Below, piece by piece: positions 47,101-59,587 of a stretch of 64,000 nucleotides of DNA (positions are counted from its first letter, which is position 1; each line of letters begins with the position of its first letter). A program made the translations under genes and the position numbers. The notes below the pieces were generated by a model, which did not search any database, was not told where the DNA came from, and worked only from the letters and a program-made list of their open reading frames with translations. The stretch comes from Aquilaria yunnanensis (Eukaryota; Streptophyta; Magnoliopsida; Malvales; Thymelaeaceae), in NCBI GenBank assembly GCA_039654915.1, contig CM077600.1:45306492-45370491 (forward strand). Direction: 5' to 3'.

Positions 47101-48334
47101 AAATTAATTATTAGGAAAACTTTGCCCCTATAGCTAAAATAAACTCAGTTCAAGTTTTACTTTTTCTTATTGTTAATTTCAATTGGCCTTTGTGTCAGTT
47201 GAATGTAAAAAATGCGTTTTTGAAAGGAGACCTAGAAGAAGAAAAAGTCTACATGAGTATACCACCAAAATTCAAGGGAAAACATGGACCGAATCAAGTC
47301 TGCAGATTAAAAAGGTCTTTATATGATCTAAAGTAGTCTCCTAGAGCTTGGTTTGAGCGCTTTAGGAAAGCTGTAAAGAGTTGTGGCTATTATCAAAGTC
47401 AGGCTAACCATACAATGTTTTACAATCATAGCAAGGAAGACAAGGTTACAATTCTAATTATTTATGTAGATGATATAATTTTGACAGGTAATGATCTTGA
47501 AGAACTGGGAAAGCTTAAGAAGAAGTTAACGGCTATTTTTGAGATTGAGGACCTAGGTGCATTAAAATACTTTCTTGGAATGGATTTTGTGAGATCCAAG
47601 GAAGGTATCTTCGTCAACCAATGAAAGTATATACTTGACTTGCTTGACAAAACAGGTTTACTCAAGTGTAAACCAGCTGAAGCTTGAAACTCCTGTAGAA
47701 CCTAATTTTAAGTTGCAATCTGCTAATTCCAAGGAAGTACAAAATATAGAACAGTACCAAAGACTCGTTGGAAAACTAATTTACCTATCTCACACTCGGC
47801 CCGACATAGCTTTTGCTATGAGTATGATAAGCCAATTTATGCACTCTATTGGACCAAGACATTTTGATGCTGTATATAAGATTCTAAGATATTTGAAGGA
47901 AACGCCTGAAAAAAGGATTGTTATTTAAAAAATATGACCATCTACAAATTGAAGCTTATACAAATGCAGATTGCATAAAAAGCGTTATTAATAGGCATTC
48001 TACTTTTGGCTACTATACATTTATTGGAGGCAACCTTGTTACCTGGCAAAGCAAAAAACAAAACATGATGGCTAAAAGTAGTGCTGAAGCTAAGTTTAGA
48101 GCAATAGCCCATAGAATTTGCAAAGTCTTATGGATTAAGATACTATTGGAAGAATTGAAAATTTCTAACCCATTTCCCATGAAGGTTGACTGTGATAATA
48201 AGGCAGCTATCTTTATTACTCATAATCCAATTCTTCAAGATAGAATGAAGCAAGTGGAAGTTGACAAACATTTTATCAAGGAAAAAATTAAAAGCAAACT
48301 AATTTGTATACCTTACATCCCTACTACAGAATAG
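44192..48334 (+). pseudogene. Copia gag-pol polyprotein, many stops
   Basis: The order is gag (from MSKISSKS at 44192, with a degenerate zinc knuckle near 44945), protease (IIDSGASNHM near 45236), pre-integrase (LWHFRLGHP near 45650), integrase (VQSDVWGP near 45820, then a HTNNGTEYF motif near 46015), reverse transcriptase (about 46890-47640, with YVDDI near 47465) and RNase H (about 47920-48350). At least fifteen in-frame stops and several frame shifts were noticed. Most stops lie where related elements have Gln, Trp or Arg codons. The hinge after the integrase is short of sequence, which suggests an internal deletion near 46300. Confidence 0.88.
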
Positions 48335-48432
48335 ATTGCCGACATTCTCACTAAAAGATTATTTCAAACAATTTGACAAGCTAATTAACAAACTAGCTAT
48401 GAAAGACATCTTCAAACTAGCTTGAGGGGAAA

Positions 48433-48672
48433 TGTTAGAATACTTTGGAGATCATGAGAAGAATATTTGATGTTCTTGATTAGGAAACTGTATATACAGC
48501 TAGAAGATACTCTAATCTTTTTATTTTTAGGATATTAAAATTTGTTTCTTTGTTTCCTGATTGTTATGCTATAAAATAGAAAACTATCCTACTTTAAATT
48601 CAAACAACCGTGTATTTAACTATATAATTCTCTACGAATGAAAGCAAATCATAACTAGCCCTTACCGTTTCT
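48433..48672 (+). repeat. 3' LTR of the second Copia element
   Basis: It starts TGTTAGAATACTT directly after the purine tract and ends near CCGTTTCTA. The end is set by alignment to the 5' LTR, so it is accurate to a few bases only. Confidence 0.75.
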
Positions 48673-48846
48673 ATACTCGACGGTACTTGTTAAGGAAACC
48701 TCATAGATGAACTAAGAACAGCCAGATCAATTAATACAGCGATCAAATTACAGATACCAAAGAAGAATTAACTGGAGCAGAAGCACCAAACGACAAAGAA
48801 TGAGGATTCCCCATTTTCTTTTAAGAACATGATGACATCTTTAGTG

Positions 48847-51682
48847 TCATATGAGAGCAAGAGAAGCAGTATAAGAGCCATCGCAATATTTCAAACTTTT
48901 CAATAAGCCTGAACTTAAGTGTGGAGAAATAATGGTGTCTGGTATTCCAAAAGCATGCGAGGTTTCTCCCAGGCTTTCATCTGTTGTCGCTTCAGAATCA
49001 GCTTTTTCCTTGGTGGCTCCAAGAGCAACGTTTAAACCAACTGAGGTCCGCTCTGTTGTAAAGCTGAAACCATAAATGAAGTTAGATTCTTACTTTGAAT
49101 TTCCCTATTAACATTTGTTCCTTTCTTTCTGAGAGCATAGCCAAACCAGAAAATATTCCGAAAGAATGGCTGGGCCACATTGGTGTTCATAGTTTATCAC
49201 ATGTCATATGCATTCTGGTATGAAAAATCAGACACAAAACTCTCACTGTTTAGGAGGGAATCTAATACTACGATCAATCATACCAATTTTATCTTTAATT
49301 AGGGATTTGAGATAGGACAAACAGAACTCACAGTATCCTCTAATCACTGAATAAATCATCCCAGTCAACATGCTGTGAAAGCTTAAAGTTTTCTCTATGA
49401 ATCTCAAGAAAGCCCATATCAATAATGCCAATCTGGAACTATTCTTGAGTCAAAATGAGGAATGATTTTCACACCAGGAATTCAATACTAAGAAAATACT
49501 TTATCCAGGATGGTGAATGGATGCATACCTTACTTCAAAACTTCTTCCATTAGACCCCATGACTGCACATATACTGCTGATAATCCATGGGGGAATATAT
49601 GCATCTCTGAGTTCAACGCTATAAGAAAGGCAACCAGATGCATTTTGAACCAGATCGCCATCATTTGAGACAGGCACTTTAGTGAGAATACCAACATTAT
49701 CAGCTCTTTTGACCTCCATACATCTTACCTGGAGATCAATTATCAGATAGTAAAGCCTATTCTACACTCCAAGCATGAAGATTTACTTATTCTACACTCC
49801 AAGCAGGATGATATATTTGTTTTAGTGCAAGGCAGGCTTGTTTCATGCAAGGAAAAATGTGAGATACATGTAACCATATCACCACTCTAAAAGACAAAAA
49901 AACCCAAAGAAAATGTAGCACGAGTAGTTCAAAGATAACAGAAGAAAAGTGCATGCCAATTAATCTCGACTATTTGGAAAGAGCAAAGGTACTGAGCCTC
50001 TACAAACAAACGAACAAGAAATGAGAATGGTCCTTATTCTAGCAGCATTATGGTATCCTGTATACTAACCTCAGGAGCCGAGAGGGCACCATTCTGGAAA
50101 GGCACAGGAGAGTACAACACAGGAACATCCATAGTGGTCAAAAAGGTCAAGCAGGATCTGAGAACCGGAGGGAAAAAAAGAAAAAGAAAAGCAGTTAAAT
50201 CTACTGACAACAAAATAAGCCAAAAAGGGTTTTTTTTTTAAACCAGCAAAAAGCGTGTACTGAAAAATGCACCAAGACAGGTGAACTCATGAACACAAGT
50301 AATCATATACAATAAGTAATCCCCAACTAAGCCAAGCTCAGTTACTCAAAATTCAAGAAACACCTTTTCTTGATAATTCAAGAAAAACCTGTCTTGTAAC
50401 ACAGAATCTGATATTATAGAAGGGTCTCTTACACAGAAAGATAAAAAGGGAGAGCACTTTGAACGCACCGATAATTTAACAGAATTTCAAACAAGCTGTG
50501 CACATTCTCATTTCCATCACAGACTAACAAAGACTGTGGAGTGTTATCTATGTCAGGGGAGGAACTCCAGCGCCGAGTCTGTGGTGATTGTCAGAATAAA
50601 CTAACAGTTAGCCTCTGAGAAAATTAGTTAAACAAATAATTTCAAGCAGCCCCTAGTTAAAAAAATAAATAAATAAAACTATCATGTCAAAGTTCTCTTA
50701 TTTTTCTTCTGAAACACTGGAGCGCACATCAAATGTGAACCACAATTTTTGAACTAGATGAGAGGTGCCTGGCAAGAAAGACACATTTATTTGTTATTTA
50801 CAAGAAAAATAAGCAAAACAATCTTTTGAAAGCTTTCCAATTCCCGGTAGCACCTCCCAGGCTTAGGTTTTAACCCTGATGAACCACAAAATTTGAAGAA
50901 CAGATAAAAAGTTGACACTCCCATGCTTGACAGACAGGATGGCAGCCTAAAATGCAAAAACAAACCTGTCCCAGATTATGTTTCTCAATCTCTGAGAGCT
51001 CCACTAAATCTTCAGTAGTTACTTGTTCTACTTTAGAATGGCAAAGGGGCATAGAGAAAGAAACATCCTGGATAAAATTATTCCAAAATAAAGTCATACT
51101 GCTAAGCTTGGATGTTATGAAAGCACAAGATCAAGGTATTAAGACAAGGAGATATCAGTAAGTGGGCAAAATATTTAGTAACAAAATATAAGATGATTAT
51201 TACAAGTCCATAGCTTTACCAGGAAAATAGACAACCAACAGAAGCTCACTTTATTAGAGAACTATGCCTTATTTTCAGGGAGAATGCAATGCTGCCACGT
51301 TTCCAGATACTTGAAAAGTTGTACCAATTGAGTAAGCTAATGAGTATGGCTGCTATTAGCAAAATTATTTACTTTTGCTAATAGTTACAACCTATAGGCT
51401 TGCACTTGGAAGTTGGAACAGTCCCCATAAGGTTAGTTCTCAACTCTCCAAAGATTTCATAGAAAGGGCATACATAATTCAGAATAAAAATGTTGTAATT
51501 TAGTATCCTCATGTTGGATTTTTGCCAATGATCTAGTAACAACAGTTCTGCGCTCTTCACTTTTTCACTTTTGAAAGGATGGTGGATAAATTGCCAAGGG
51601 CATGGTTTCCAAAGATGCATGGTTAAGGTACACTGGATCTATACTTCTCAAGAAGCAAAGAAGCAATAAATAAACCATGCGT

Positions 51683-51730
<48 letters not shown>

Positions 51731-54685
51731 AGTGCTTCATCCATGAAATATCAGTTCGGAACGACTCTAGAGCATAGTGTTCAAAAGGAGCCAGTTCTTG
51801 GTAACTGTGAATAAAAGTTTGAAACCTTCAAAATATGAACTTACTTGCTCTTTCAACAATGACCGCAAACTTCTGGTTGACTGGGAGATATAAGCATGAC
51901 AGAGTCTTCTGGTTCTTTGTGAATGGTCAGCAGCAGTAAACATGACCACAAAATTTGAAGTACAAACTAGAGAGAGAAATCACAAGGAAAAAAAGGAAAA
52001 AAAGGTAAACTTATATGGTATTACGTTTTCATAACAAACACACTAAGCTGCAATAACTGAAGAATAACCACTGCAGATATGTCTACTCACGTTAATGGTT
52101 CATAGCACAAGAAAGATGCCTGAAACTATGCAATCATATAGAGCAAATCTTTATATCTTTGGAGTCAACAAGTTACATGCACCTAAACATCTACTGACAA
52201 ATCATTACAGAAACACCACAGATCGAAAGAGAATATGAGGTTACTGTAAAGGCATGAAATCAATAGTTCAGTACCAAGCATAAAAGACTTGAGGATGTTC
52301 TTGCAACATACGTGACTAGACAATAAATCTGGAAGGCAAAATTTTTGAACAATATGGTTTGGTAGCTAGGCCGCTGATATAATTTAGTGTTTTCATTAGG
52401 ATCATTTCCTTTTGGTGGTGGTATAATTGGAAATTTTAGATCATGTTGTTTAAGTAATTCTTTATAGAAGACAACACGAGCAGAACCATGTAATTCATGC
52501 AACCAACTGCTTAATGTTGAAAATATATAAGTTCCACAAATGAACGTTACAAGAGAGGCTATCAACTTCATATTCTGAAACAAGTATTTCTTTTCTCAAG
52601 CAAACAAGTATTGTCCTACTTATGCATATAAGCATCCCTATACTGAGGAATTGCTTAATCAACACTGCAACAGGAAAAAAATGATGCATAAAGGTAATTC
52701 ACATGTAAGGAGAAATTGTAAGAGGTTGAGCTGGTTACCATAAAAAATATTACAAGAGCTCTTCCGGAACATGTAGTAAAGATTACAAAATGAATCCTCC
52801 CAAGCCAGTTGTCGGTTTCTCAAGAAATCCATTTCCGCTGGAAAGATACAGGGAGTATTAATTCAGAAATTTTGAGGGACATAAAAATTACATTTTCAAA
52901 TCAACCAACCTCCTCCTGTTGCAGAAGACATTAAAAATGACACCAACGAGGGTGGCAACACAGATTGAGGATAAACCCACGAATGCAATACTCTAGAGTT
53001 GACAACATTTGAATTGGATTTGGAGACTGTGACACTACCAATATTTTGGTCCCCCAAACCACTGGATTGAGATGTGAACTGTGCCACACCATTGTATGTC
53101 CCAAGCATCATTGAACGATGAAACCTAGCAGCAAGAAACATTTAAATGAAGTCAAAACAGATAAAAACCCAAAACATCAAACTTAATAACTAAATTTCGA
53201 CAAGCATGCAGGTAAATCAACTTTCTAGATGAATGCAACAAGTCCGTATTCTTAATGAGATGCTACACTTCATTCATCAAGTGTTAACTTAATTATTCAA
53301 TGAGTCTAAAATCAAAGCAAGAGGCAAAAAATTCTATAACGGAGAAAATTAACTCACCAATTTATAGGGGAAGAGGAAACCAGCCGCATATATGTTTTCA
53401 GGGTGAAATCCAGAGGAACCTTTTGGCATGGTACGTGAAATTCAGAAGAAATATTTCCTGTTGGTGGAGGGTTAACAGATCTTTCTGATGCCTCCTTAGG
53501 CAAATTTGAGATTGTGTCACAGGCAGCTAATCCTTTTAAGGCTTTGTCCTACAAAATATGTGCAAGCTTATTAAAAAAATAAACACGAAAATGAAGTATT
53601 TTTGGACAGGAAGTTTAAAAATATATACCATGTCAATAGTTGACAAGCCTGTTGATCTTTCACCACCTGTAGAGAGCTCAGTTACACTAAGAAATGTACC
53701 CTGACTGCATTTCTTAAGTGTTTGATGGGGCTTGGGGGCATCATCTTTAGGAACATTAGCAGAAGGAACAGAATCCCCTGAACTGCCAGATAATAACACA
53801 AACCCATAGTATTCGGAGGATTATCATCCTGGAAAGATCCAATACAGAAATTAGCAGGGGAACTGGGTAGGAACATTACCTTAATGCTTCTCTTCTTTCT
53901 GCAACCAAATTTGATGGCATTGAATGATTTTTCAGGCTGCTGCATTTCTCAAAGGTAACACTGACCTGCAATATTTACACATAAGAACTAAGAATGCAAC
54001 TTGTTTTGGTCCACTCAATCAAAACAAGATCAAACTGAACAACTATTGCGGGAAAAAGAAAAGTCACTGAAAAGCTGGATTGGTGAGTCCTTTTTTAATA
54101 ACTTGTTTCCAAAGAAACCTTAGGGTTCTCTTTTCCGGAGAGCATTCTGAATCTTGACTTCTTTGCAGGATACACTTCATTTATACGAGTGTCAATCAAT
54201 CTTGAACTTCTTGATTGATTGGCCTTTTTGAGGCCATTGTCCATTTCTCCAGCGCTGCTAACAAAATCCGATGAAACACTCATATTATCAATCTGAAGAA
54301 GATAAAGAAGGGGGAAGTAATTACACAGTTATATTACCTGGGTCCTGGGGATTCATTAACAACAGCCTGAACATTTGCCTGCTTTAACTGTTCTTCCTGA
54401 TACACAGAGATGGAAGGAATTATTACACTTTCACCTAGAAGTAATTGACTGCAACTTCTTTAATTTACGTTTGTTTCTTACAAGTTCAGACACAGACAGT
54501 AATAAAGTTTGTGGGATTCACAGTATTATGTATCTTTGCTCTCAAAATTAAAACTGGAAAGAGAACTAATATTAGCATACCCTAAGTTCCGATGGAGTCT
54601 TCCTTTTAACTGTTGGGCCAGCTTTCAACCCACCAACTTGCATGGTTGCAGGAGGTAGTGTACCAGGTGTTGCAACCTTTGCCAT
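48847..54685 (-). CDS. DONSON: DONSON homologue (downstream neighbour of Son)
   Basis: Fourteen coding exons on the minus strand: 54581-54685, 54338-54396, 54119-54254, 53880-53965, 53629-53782, 53358-53548, 52910-53124, 52739-52837, 51845-51966, 50966-51067, 50469-50578, 50070-50157, 49529-49728, 48847-49063. They join in frame to 627 residues. The N-terminus is MAKVATPGTLPPATM, with a basic, Ser-rich and probably disordered first third. The conserved core carries LHSWVYPQSVLPPSL, LAWEDSFCNLYYMFR, VCTSNFVVMF, AYISQSTRSLRSLL and FSMPLCHSKVEQV. The C-terminal part contains DAYIPPWIISSICAVMGS. Animal DONSON helps to load the CMG helicase and stabilises replication forks in the nucleus; that role is expected, not shown, here. 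Exon 54119-54254 has two adjacent acceptors. The gene converges on the PPR gene, with the second Copia between them. Confidence 0.9.
51681..51731. repeat. GT/GA compound microsatellite in a DONSON intron
   Basis: About thirteen GT units are followed by about twelve GA units, inside the intron 51068-51844. Confidence 0.95.
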
Positions 54686-55610
54686 GCTAACTCTCCAATG
54701 GAGAAGATGGATAACTTACTAGCCAGAAGGCCTACCGATTAAACAGACATGTAAAAATAAACACCATCATCTTTTACCATTTTTTATCTATATAATCTTC
54801 AAGCACACAATAAATTTTATCTGAACCATCTGGAAATTTAAATATCTAACTCCGAGTGAGCAAACACCATATAACAAAATAAAAGAATCTGCTTGAGTTA
54901 TCAGGCACAATGTTTAAGTGTTAAACTTAATATCCTAGAACTGCCGTCTCAAATCCACTTAAGCAGCTTAAAATTTTCAAAAAAAAAATATTATTTCTTA
55001 AACACAAAATTTTCACCCAAATATCAAAACCTATACCAATATTGTTCTAACGATTTGAGTTTACTCATCAGAATTAAAGTAAGGCTCCATATATCCCCCT
55101 TATAAGAAGCACCAAAAAGAAAATTATCAAACCCAACCCAATCGGCACCTGTTTCCTCTTAAGCTGGACTCATTCCCGAATCTAAACGCCTACACTCCCA
55201 ACTGGAAACAGACGCATTTACTGATTTTTTGTTTTTTTTAAATCGACGACTAATCAACGCCCCTGTTCAACCATCTAAACAAACTTCGCCATCAACTCAA
55301 TCAGAAAAGAAACCCCTAAAATATACCCGACACACAAGTTGACGTTCAGATCAAAACCAAACCAAACAGCGAGAAACCCTAGCGTTTTGCCTGACCTGGA
55401 GATCAAGTGGAAACTTTGAATGGATTTTCTGGCATAAATCTGCCCCGCGAAGACGGGGACAGAGAAAGTGAGGCTTTTCTTCTCAGTTCGCCGCCTTTGC
55501 TTTGAACTAAAAAAACTATTGGAATTTGGTTTTTGAGTGGGTTGAATGTTTTCGATTTCGGTTTTGAACAATTTGATTTCCCTCCTGTCATTGACGTCGT
55601 TACCGTTTAG
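54686..55610 (-). promoter_or_regulatory. DONSON leader with a non-coding first exon (inferred)
   Basis: A GC-richer segment ending at 55396 in CCAG followed by GTCAGG looks like a leader exon with a splice donor. A possible acceptor (TAG at 54719-54721) lies just upstream of the ATG exon, which leaves an intron of about 680 bp. Open frames in the leader (55275-55591) are not conserved with DONSON and are taken as untranslated. Confidence 0.5.
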
Positions 55611-55677
55611 CAGTAACGTTTCTATTTCGACTGAATCCCGCAGTTAAATTGGGCGGCGTTAGTGTGCAAACCTGCAA

Positions 55678-55685
55678 GCGGGAAA
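55678..55685 (-). promoter_or_regulatory. E2F-type site upstream of DONSON
   Basis: GCGGGAAA on the plus strand reads TTTCCCGC on the minus strand, the consensus of plant E2F/DP binding sites. It lies about 70-100 bp upstream of the proposed DONSON leader exon. A second GC-rich candidate (GGGCGGCG near 55651) is weaker. Confidence 0.5.
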
Positions 55686-56586
55686 TGACGACAGAAATAC
55701 TCACATTAAATACCACTTGAGTCCTAGGCTTTACATCTTTTTTTTTTTATTTTGGCTTTAAACGCTATAAGTGTTTAAATGAGTACTAAAATCTTGCAAC
55801 ATAGTTTTATATCTTTCCTATGTCATCTTAAATTGTTTACCTTTTTGAAATAAGTTCTAAAATTTTACAACTATATAAACAATTCATTCTAAATTTACTA
55901 AAGTATAATAACTGAATAGAAACTCAATTTATAGAGACAAAATTTGTTAATTTAAATAATCAATTAATTGTCAAAAAAGTATTACATGGTTGCAAATTGT
56001 TAAAACTTATTTAGAAAATGTAAAAGTTTAGGAAATAAATAAAAAGTGTGTGAATCTCAGGACCCAGAGTGTGCTTTTCCATTTTTTTCAAAAAAATGAA
56101 AAAAAAAAAAGAAAAGAAAAACTCATTAAGATCATCAAGTATGTTGGGTGTCAGCAAATAATCCCGTTGTTGTCTTTAAAATGAAGCTGTTATCTCATTG
56201 TCTTATTGCCATTAAATTCATTACATTTGGTTAAGGTTCAAATTAATCTTCAAATACAATTAAATTGAAAATTACTATCTAACTTTTTTGCTAATTTCTA
56301 ACATTAATTGTTAAGCTAGCATAGCAAAAACTCCCAGCCCCTCAGTGATCCAGATTTCAATCCAATCTAGATTGATCTTGATCGATCCTATTCAAAAATT
56401 AATTAGTTCTAAACCACACTAGCTCTGCCTAATATGCATCTACTATGCTAAACTCAACAATTTGTTGTGTTACATGTTTTGTCTCTACTTCTTAAGATGA
56501 GACTGTCATGGTAGAACTAGTTCTTTATGCGGTGAATTCGAATATTTATCCTTTAATCATTTATTGGCTTATTTGTTAGTTGCAAA
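55686..56586. other. Intergenic, AT-rich
   Basis: No gene was seen. The segment from about 55705 to 56070 has partly inverted ends (TCCTAGGCTTTACAT against the reverse of ATGTAAAAGTTTAGGA) and may be another decayed long-inverted-repeat MITE; the evidence is weak. Confidence 0.35.
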
Positions 56587-58565
56587 CACTATAAGAGAAA
56601 GAGAAAAATAGTAACTGACATGGGCGACTAAAATTCCATTCGCTGACAAACATCAGTCGATAATCAGTCATAGGCATTAAATAGGCTGACTGAATTGTGG
56701 CTAACATGTTTTAGTCGCCAATTAGTCACCCATTTTCCCCATCAGTCACTATGTAATCGTTTGTTAGTTGAAAGTAAAACCCCAGCAATCGCCCCTCAGT
56801 CACTGGAATATTTAAATTTTCAAAGCAGTCACTATTCAGTCAATAGCTTGAATAAACTTTCCCCATCAATCACTTTGGACAGACAAAAATGCCTCCTAGC
56901 TTCTTCTCTCCCATTCTTTTGTTCTTCAACTTCTTCTTTCTTCTCTTTCTAGCCTCGGGCATCCCTTCCTCTTAGTGCAAACTACATTTTGACTATCATC
57001 GATCGTTAGTTTTCAGGTATATTGTTTTATATATAACTTTTGTAGTAGATTATAGAAGTTAATATTTTTTCTTATATAAATTAATGATAAACAGATGCAT
57101 GTAGTTTGACCATATAACACATGTCAATGATTTTTGATTTTGGGAGGAATAATATATATATAGGGTAACTGCATTTGCCTATAGTTATTTTATATAGATA
57201 ATATCCCTCTCGTTGAAAATCATTGATTGTCCAAATTGGATAGTTTAGAAATAAATAAAACTATGTCATACTTTAGAATTTGTGTAGTTTATCTTGATAC
57301 TGAAAAAATTTTAGTGGTATCAAACTTTGTTCCTTGAGTATCAAGAAATTAGATTTATGTCTCATTAAAATAGTGAATACTGGGGAACTAAGGTGAAATG
57401 CTGCTGAAATTTTTATATCCATTGAAATAAATGACAATATAAAAATATGTGTTAGAGTTTTCATTTCTAAATAGGTCAGGGCCCCTCCCTGTAGAGAATT
57501 TTTAGGTATAAGGACTGAGCATACATTAGTTTGTGAAAAATAATGAAATAAAAATCTAAATATTATTGATTTGTATAAACTTGTTGTTGTTTATATGTGA
57601 ATTTCAATTATAGGAAATATGAGCATGGCAAATGGACGTGAATGGACGTACTAGCGATTATTGATAGATGGATATATAAACCTAGGTTTTATAACAGAAG
57701 TATAAAATTTTATAGAAATTGTATATAGCAGTTCTACTAAATTAATAAAATGTCTATGACAACAATGTTGTAATAAAAGTTTATCAAGAAAAAAATGATG
57801 TTGGAATGCATCTTTATCAATATGAGTTTATGGAAAACTATTATGTTTGGTATTATCATGGTAAATGATATGATATGCAATTTCATAATTATCATGCGGG
57901 GATAGACATCAAATATGTCATCATCAAGAACAATATCTGATAGAGATGAGTACTGTAACAATAGAAGTGAATATGAGCAAATGATTATTAATTCAATGGA
58001 CCTGAGTCTACTGCAAAATTATGCAAGAATTGAAAATAATGAAGGCAATAATAATTAGGAAAAGAACAGTTTATAGGCTAATGATGTCGAAGATGAAGAA
58101 AATGATCGTGATGTGAGAAATGAAGTTGATATCATACATACAGATGAGGAGATGCCAAATCCAATTGTGAAGAATTTTTACAAATTACTTGTCAAGGCAG
58201 CAACTCCATTGTAGGATGTATGCACCAAACACACAAAATTATCGATAGTATATTTATTGTTGAACGAGAAAAGTAAACATAATATGAGTGATAATTGTTT
58301 TGATGGCATGCTATTACTAGTAAAGAAATTTGTTCCAGATGATAACTGATTGTCAAATACGTTATATGAATCGAAACAAATGATGAAGGGTATCAATATC
58401 CCATATGTGAAAATTGATGTATGTATAAAGAATTGCATGTTGTTCTATGGTGAGAACTCACAGTTGGCACATTGCACTATTTGTAGAGTGTACATATAAA
58501 AAAGGAACAATGAACAGAAGAAAGAAAAAATCAATTCTGAAAAATGTATTACTTCACCCACCAAT
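56587..58565 (+). mobile_element. CACTA (En/Spm) element, 5' part, cut by the Gypsy element
   Basis: The left end CACTATAAGAGAAAGAG matches the CACTA class terminal repeat, and the subterminal region holds repeated GTCA/TTAGTCGCCAATTAGTC-type motifs typical of transposase-binding sites. The element runs to 58565, where sequence of a different base composition (the Gypsy LTR) begins. The rest of the element would lie beyond the Gypsy insertion and outside the window. Confidence 0.75.
57618..58530 (+). pseudogene. TNP2-like CACTA transposase, degenerate
   Basis: The start resembles the transposase-associated domain (REWTY, then LGFITEV...NFIEIVY). Near 57830-57860 the segment YYVWYYHG matches the family motif VWYYHGE. 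Near 58170-58500 the reading FYKLLVKAA, KLSIVYLLLNEKSKHNMSD, CFDGMLLLVKKF and CMLFYGENSQLAHCTIC follows the TNP2 transposase region in order. Several stops (for example after AATPL, at 58213, and near 58348) and missing segments show that it is non-functional. Family assignment is secure; the C-terminal catalytic part is not in the window. Confidence 0.8.
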
Positions 58566-59418
58566 TGATAGCCGAAGGACTATCTCCTCTCCCAGTGTGT
58601 ACTTCCTGCCGAAAGTATGATCAGGAAGCCTAGCGTCACCCGAAAGAGACACCATCACTGACCTTGGAAGGAACGAAGCCAAGCACCTCGAACTTGGAAC
58701 TTCGGCAAGAACGCCAGGGATCGCAAAGATGGTGCCGGCTCCCTCGGGGGACAGAACGGATCGCCTTCGGATGCAGAGAATTAGCTATCGCAAACAGAAG
58801 GGAATCTCCCCGAAGGTGGAACCTCCGAACAAGGGAACCCCCCAAGAGCACGAGCATAACTCCCGAAGAAGGGCGACCGTGTCAAAGAACGACATCGCCT
58901 AGAGGACCTCGGGAGTACGGCATGAGCATTTAAGGAGCCTCTGACATGCCGCCCACAAACGCTACATGTCACCTCAAAAGGTGATTTGACACACCGACGC
59001 CGTCCAGGTCTTGTCACGACCTGTCTCGGTTCAAGACTCAAGGAGCCTGTCATCAACTACTCGCCCCCTACGCCCAGAAACTCAGAGAACATCCGACCGA
59101 ACACGTGTCGTCATCTGAATGGGTTGGGCTTCTCTATAAATATCAGGGAACAGACCTTGGCAACGGTTCGACTCCTCCTCCTCGAGAAAATACAGGCAAG
59201 CCCACTAAAAACTCTAGTGCTTCCTCCTTACCTCCTCAGGAAGTTGACTTGGGCGTCAGAGGCTCTTCCCCGGAAAAGCACCCCGGGGACCTCCTAACCC
59301 TCTTCTCTGAGCTTTTCAGGCACATTCCCCCGGGAAACCTCAACTCCAGACGCTCTCCCTCACAGGAAGTCCTCCCGAAAGTCACCATGCCTTCCAGTGA
59401 AGATGCCTCAGGGCATCA
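58566..59418 (+). repeat. 5' LTR of the Gypsy element
   Basis: It starts TGATAG and ends CA two bases before the primer-binding site. It contains a TATA box (TATAAATA, 59135-59142). The open frames inside it (59105 onward) are LTR sequence, not genes. The exact 5' border rests on the TG start and the change in base composition. Confidence 0.7.
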
Positions 59419-59587
59419 TTTGGCGCCGTCTGTGCGAAACCATCCTCGGGTCGCCGTCATTGAGACTCGGCGTTCTAAGGACAAGGGACTTCCGAGGTCC
59501 CCATCCGCGCCTGAAGTCCAACCGGCCACTGAGCAAGCCCTCCAAGGGGCTTCCACGCCTGAGGAAGAGCGTCCTCTGGTCATAACC

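Larger units (their letters stand above)
43890..48672 (+). mobile_element. Ty1/Copia LTR retrotransposon, older and decayed
   Basis: Short LTRs of about 240 bp lie at 43890-44132 and about 48433-48672. Both start TGTTGGAATA/TGTTAGAATA and share TTTGATGTTCTT, TCTTTTTATTTTTA, GTTTCTTTGTTT and TTCTCTACGAATGAAAGCA in order. A primer-binding site close to the initiator-Met type (TGGGATCAGAGCC, 44136-44148) follows the 5' LTR, and a purine tract CTTGAGGGGAAA precedes the 3' LTR. The LTRs differ clearly more than those of the first Copia, and no matching target duplication was found, so this copy is older. It separates the 3' ends of the PPR and DONSON genes. Confidence 0.9.

Noticed and set aside
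58664..59297. Several open frames of 60-100 codons on both strands
   Set aside because: They lie in the Gypsy LTR; GC-rich LTR sequence gives long chance frames.
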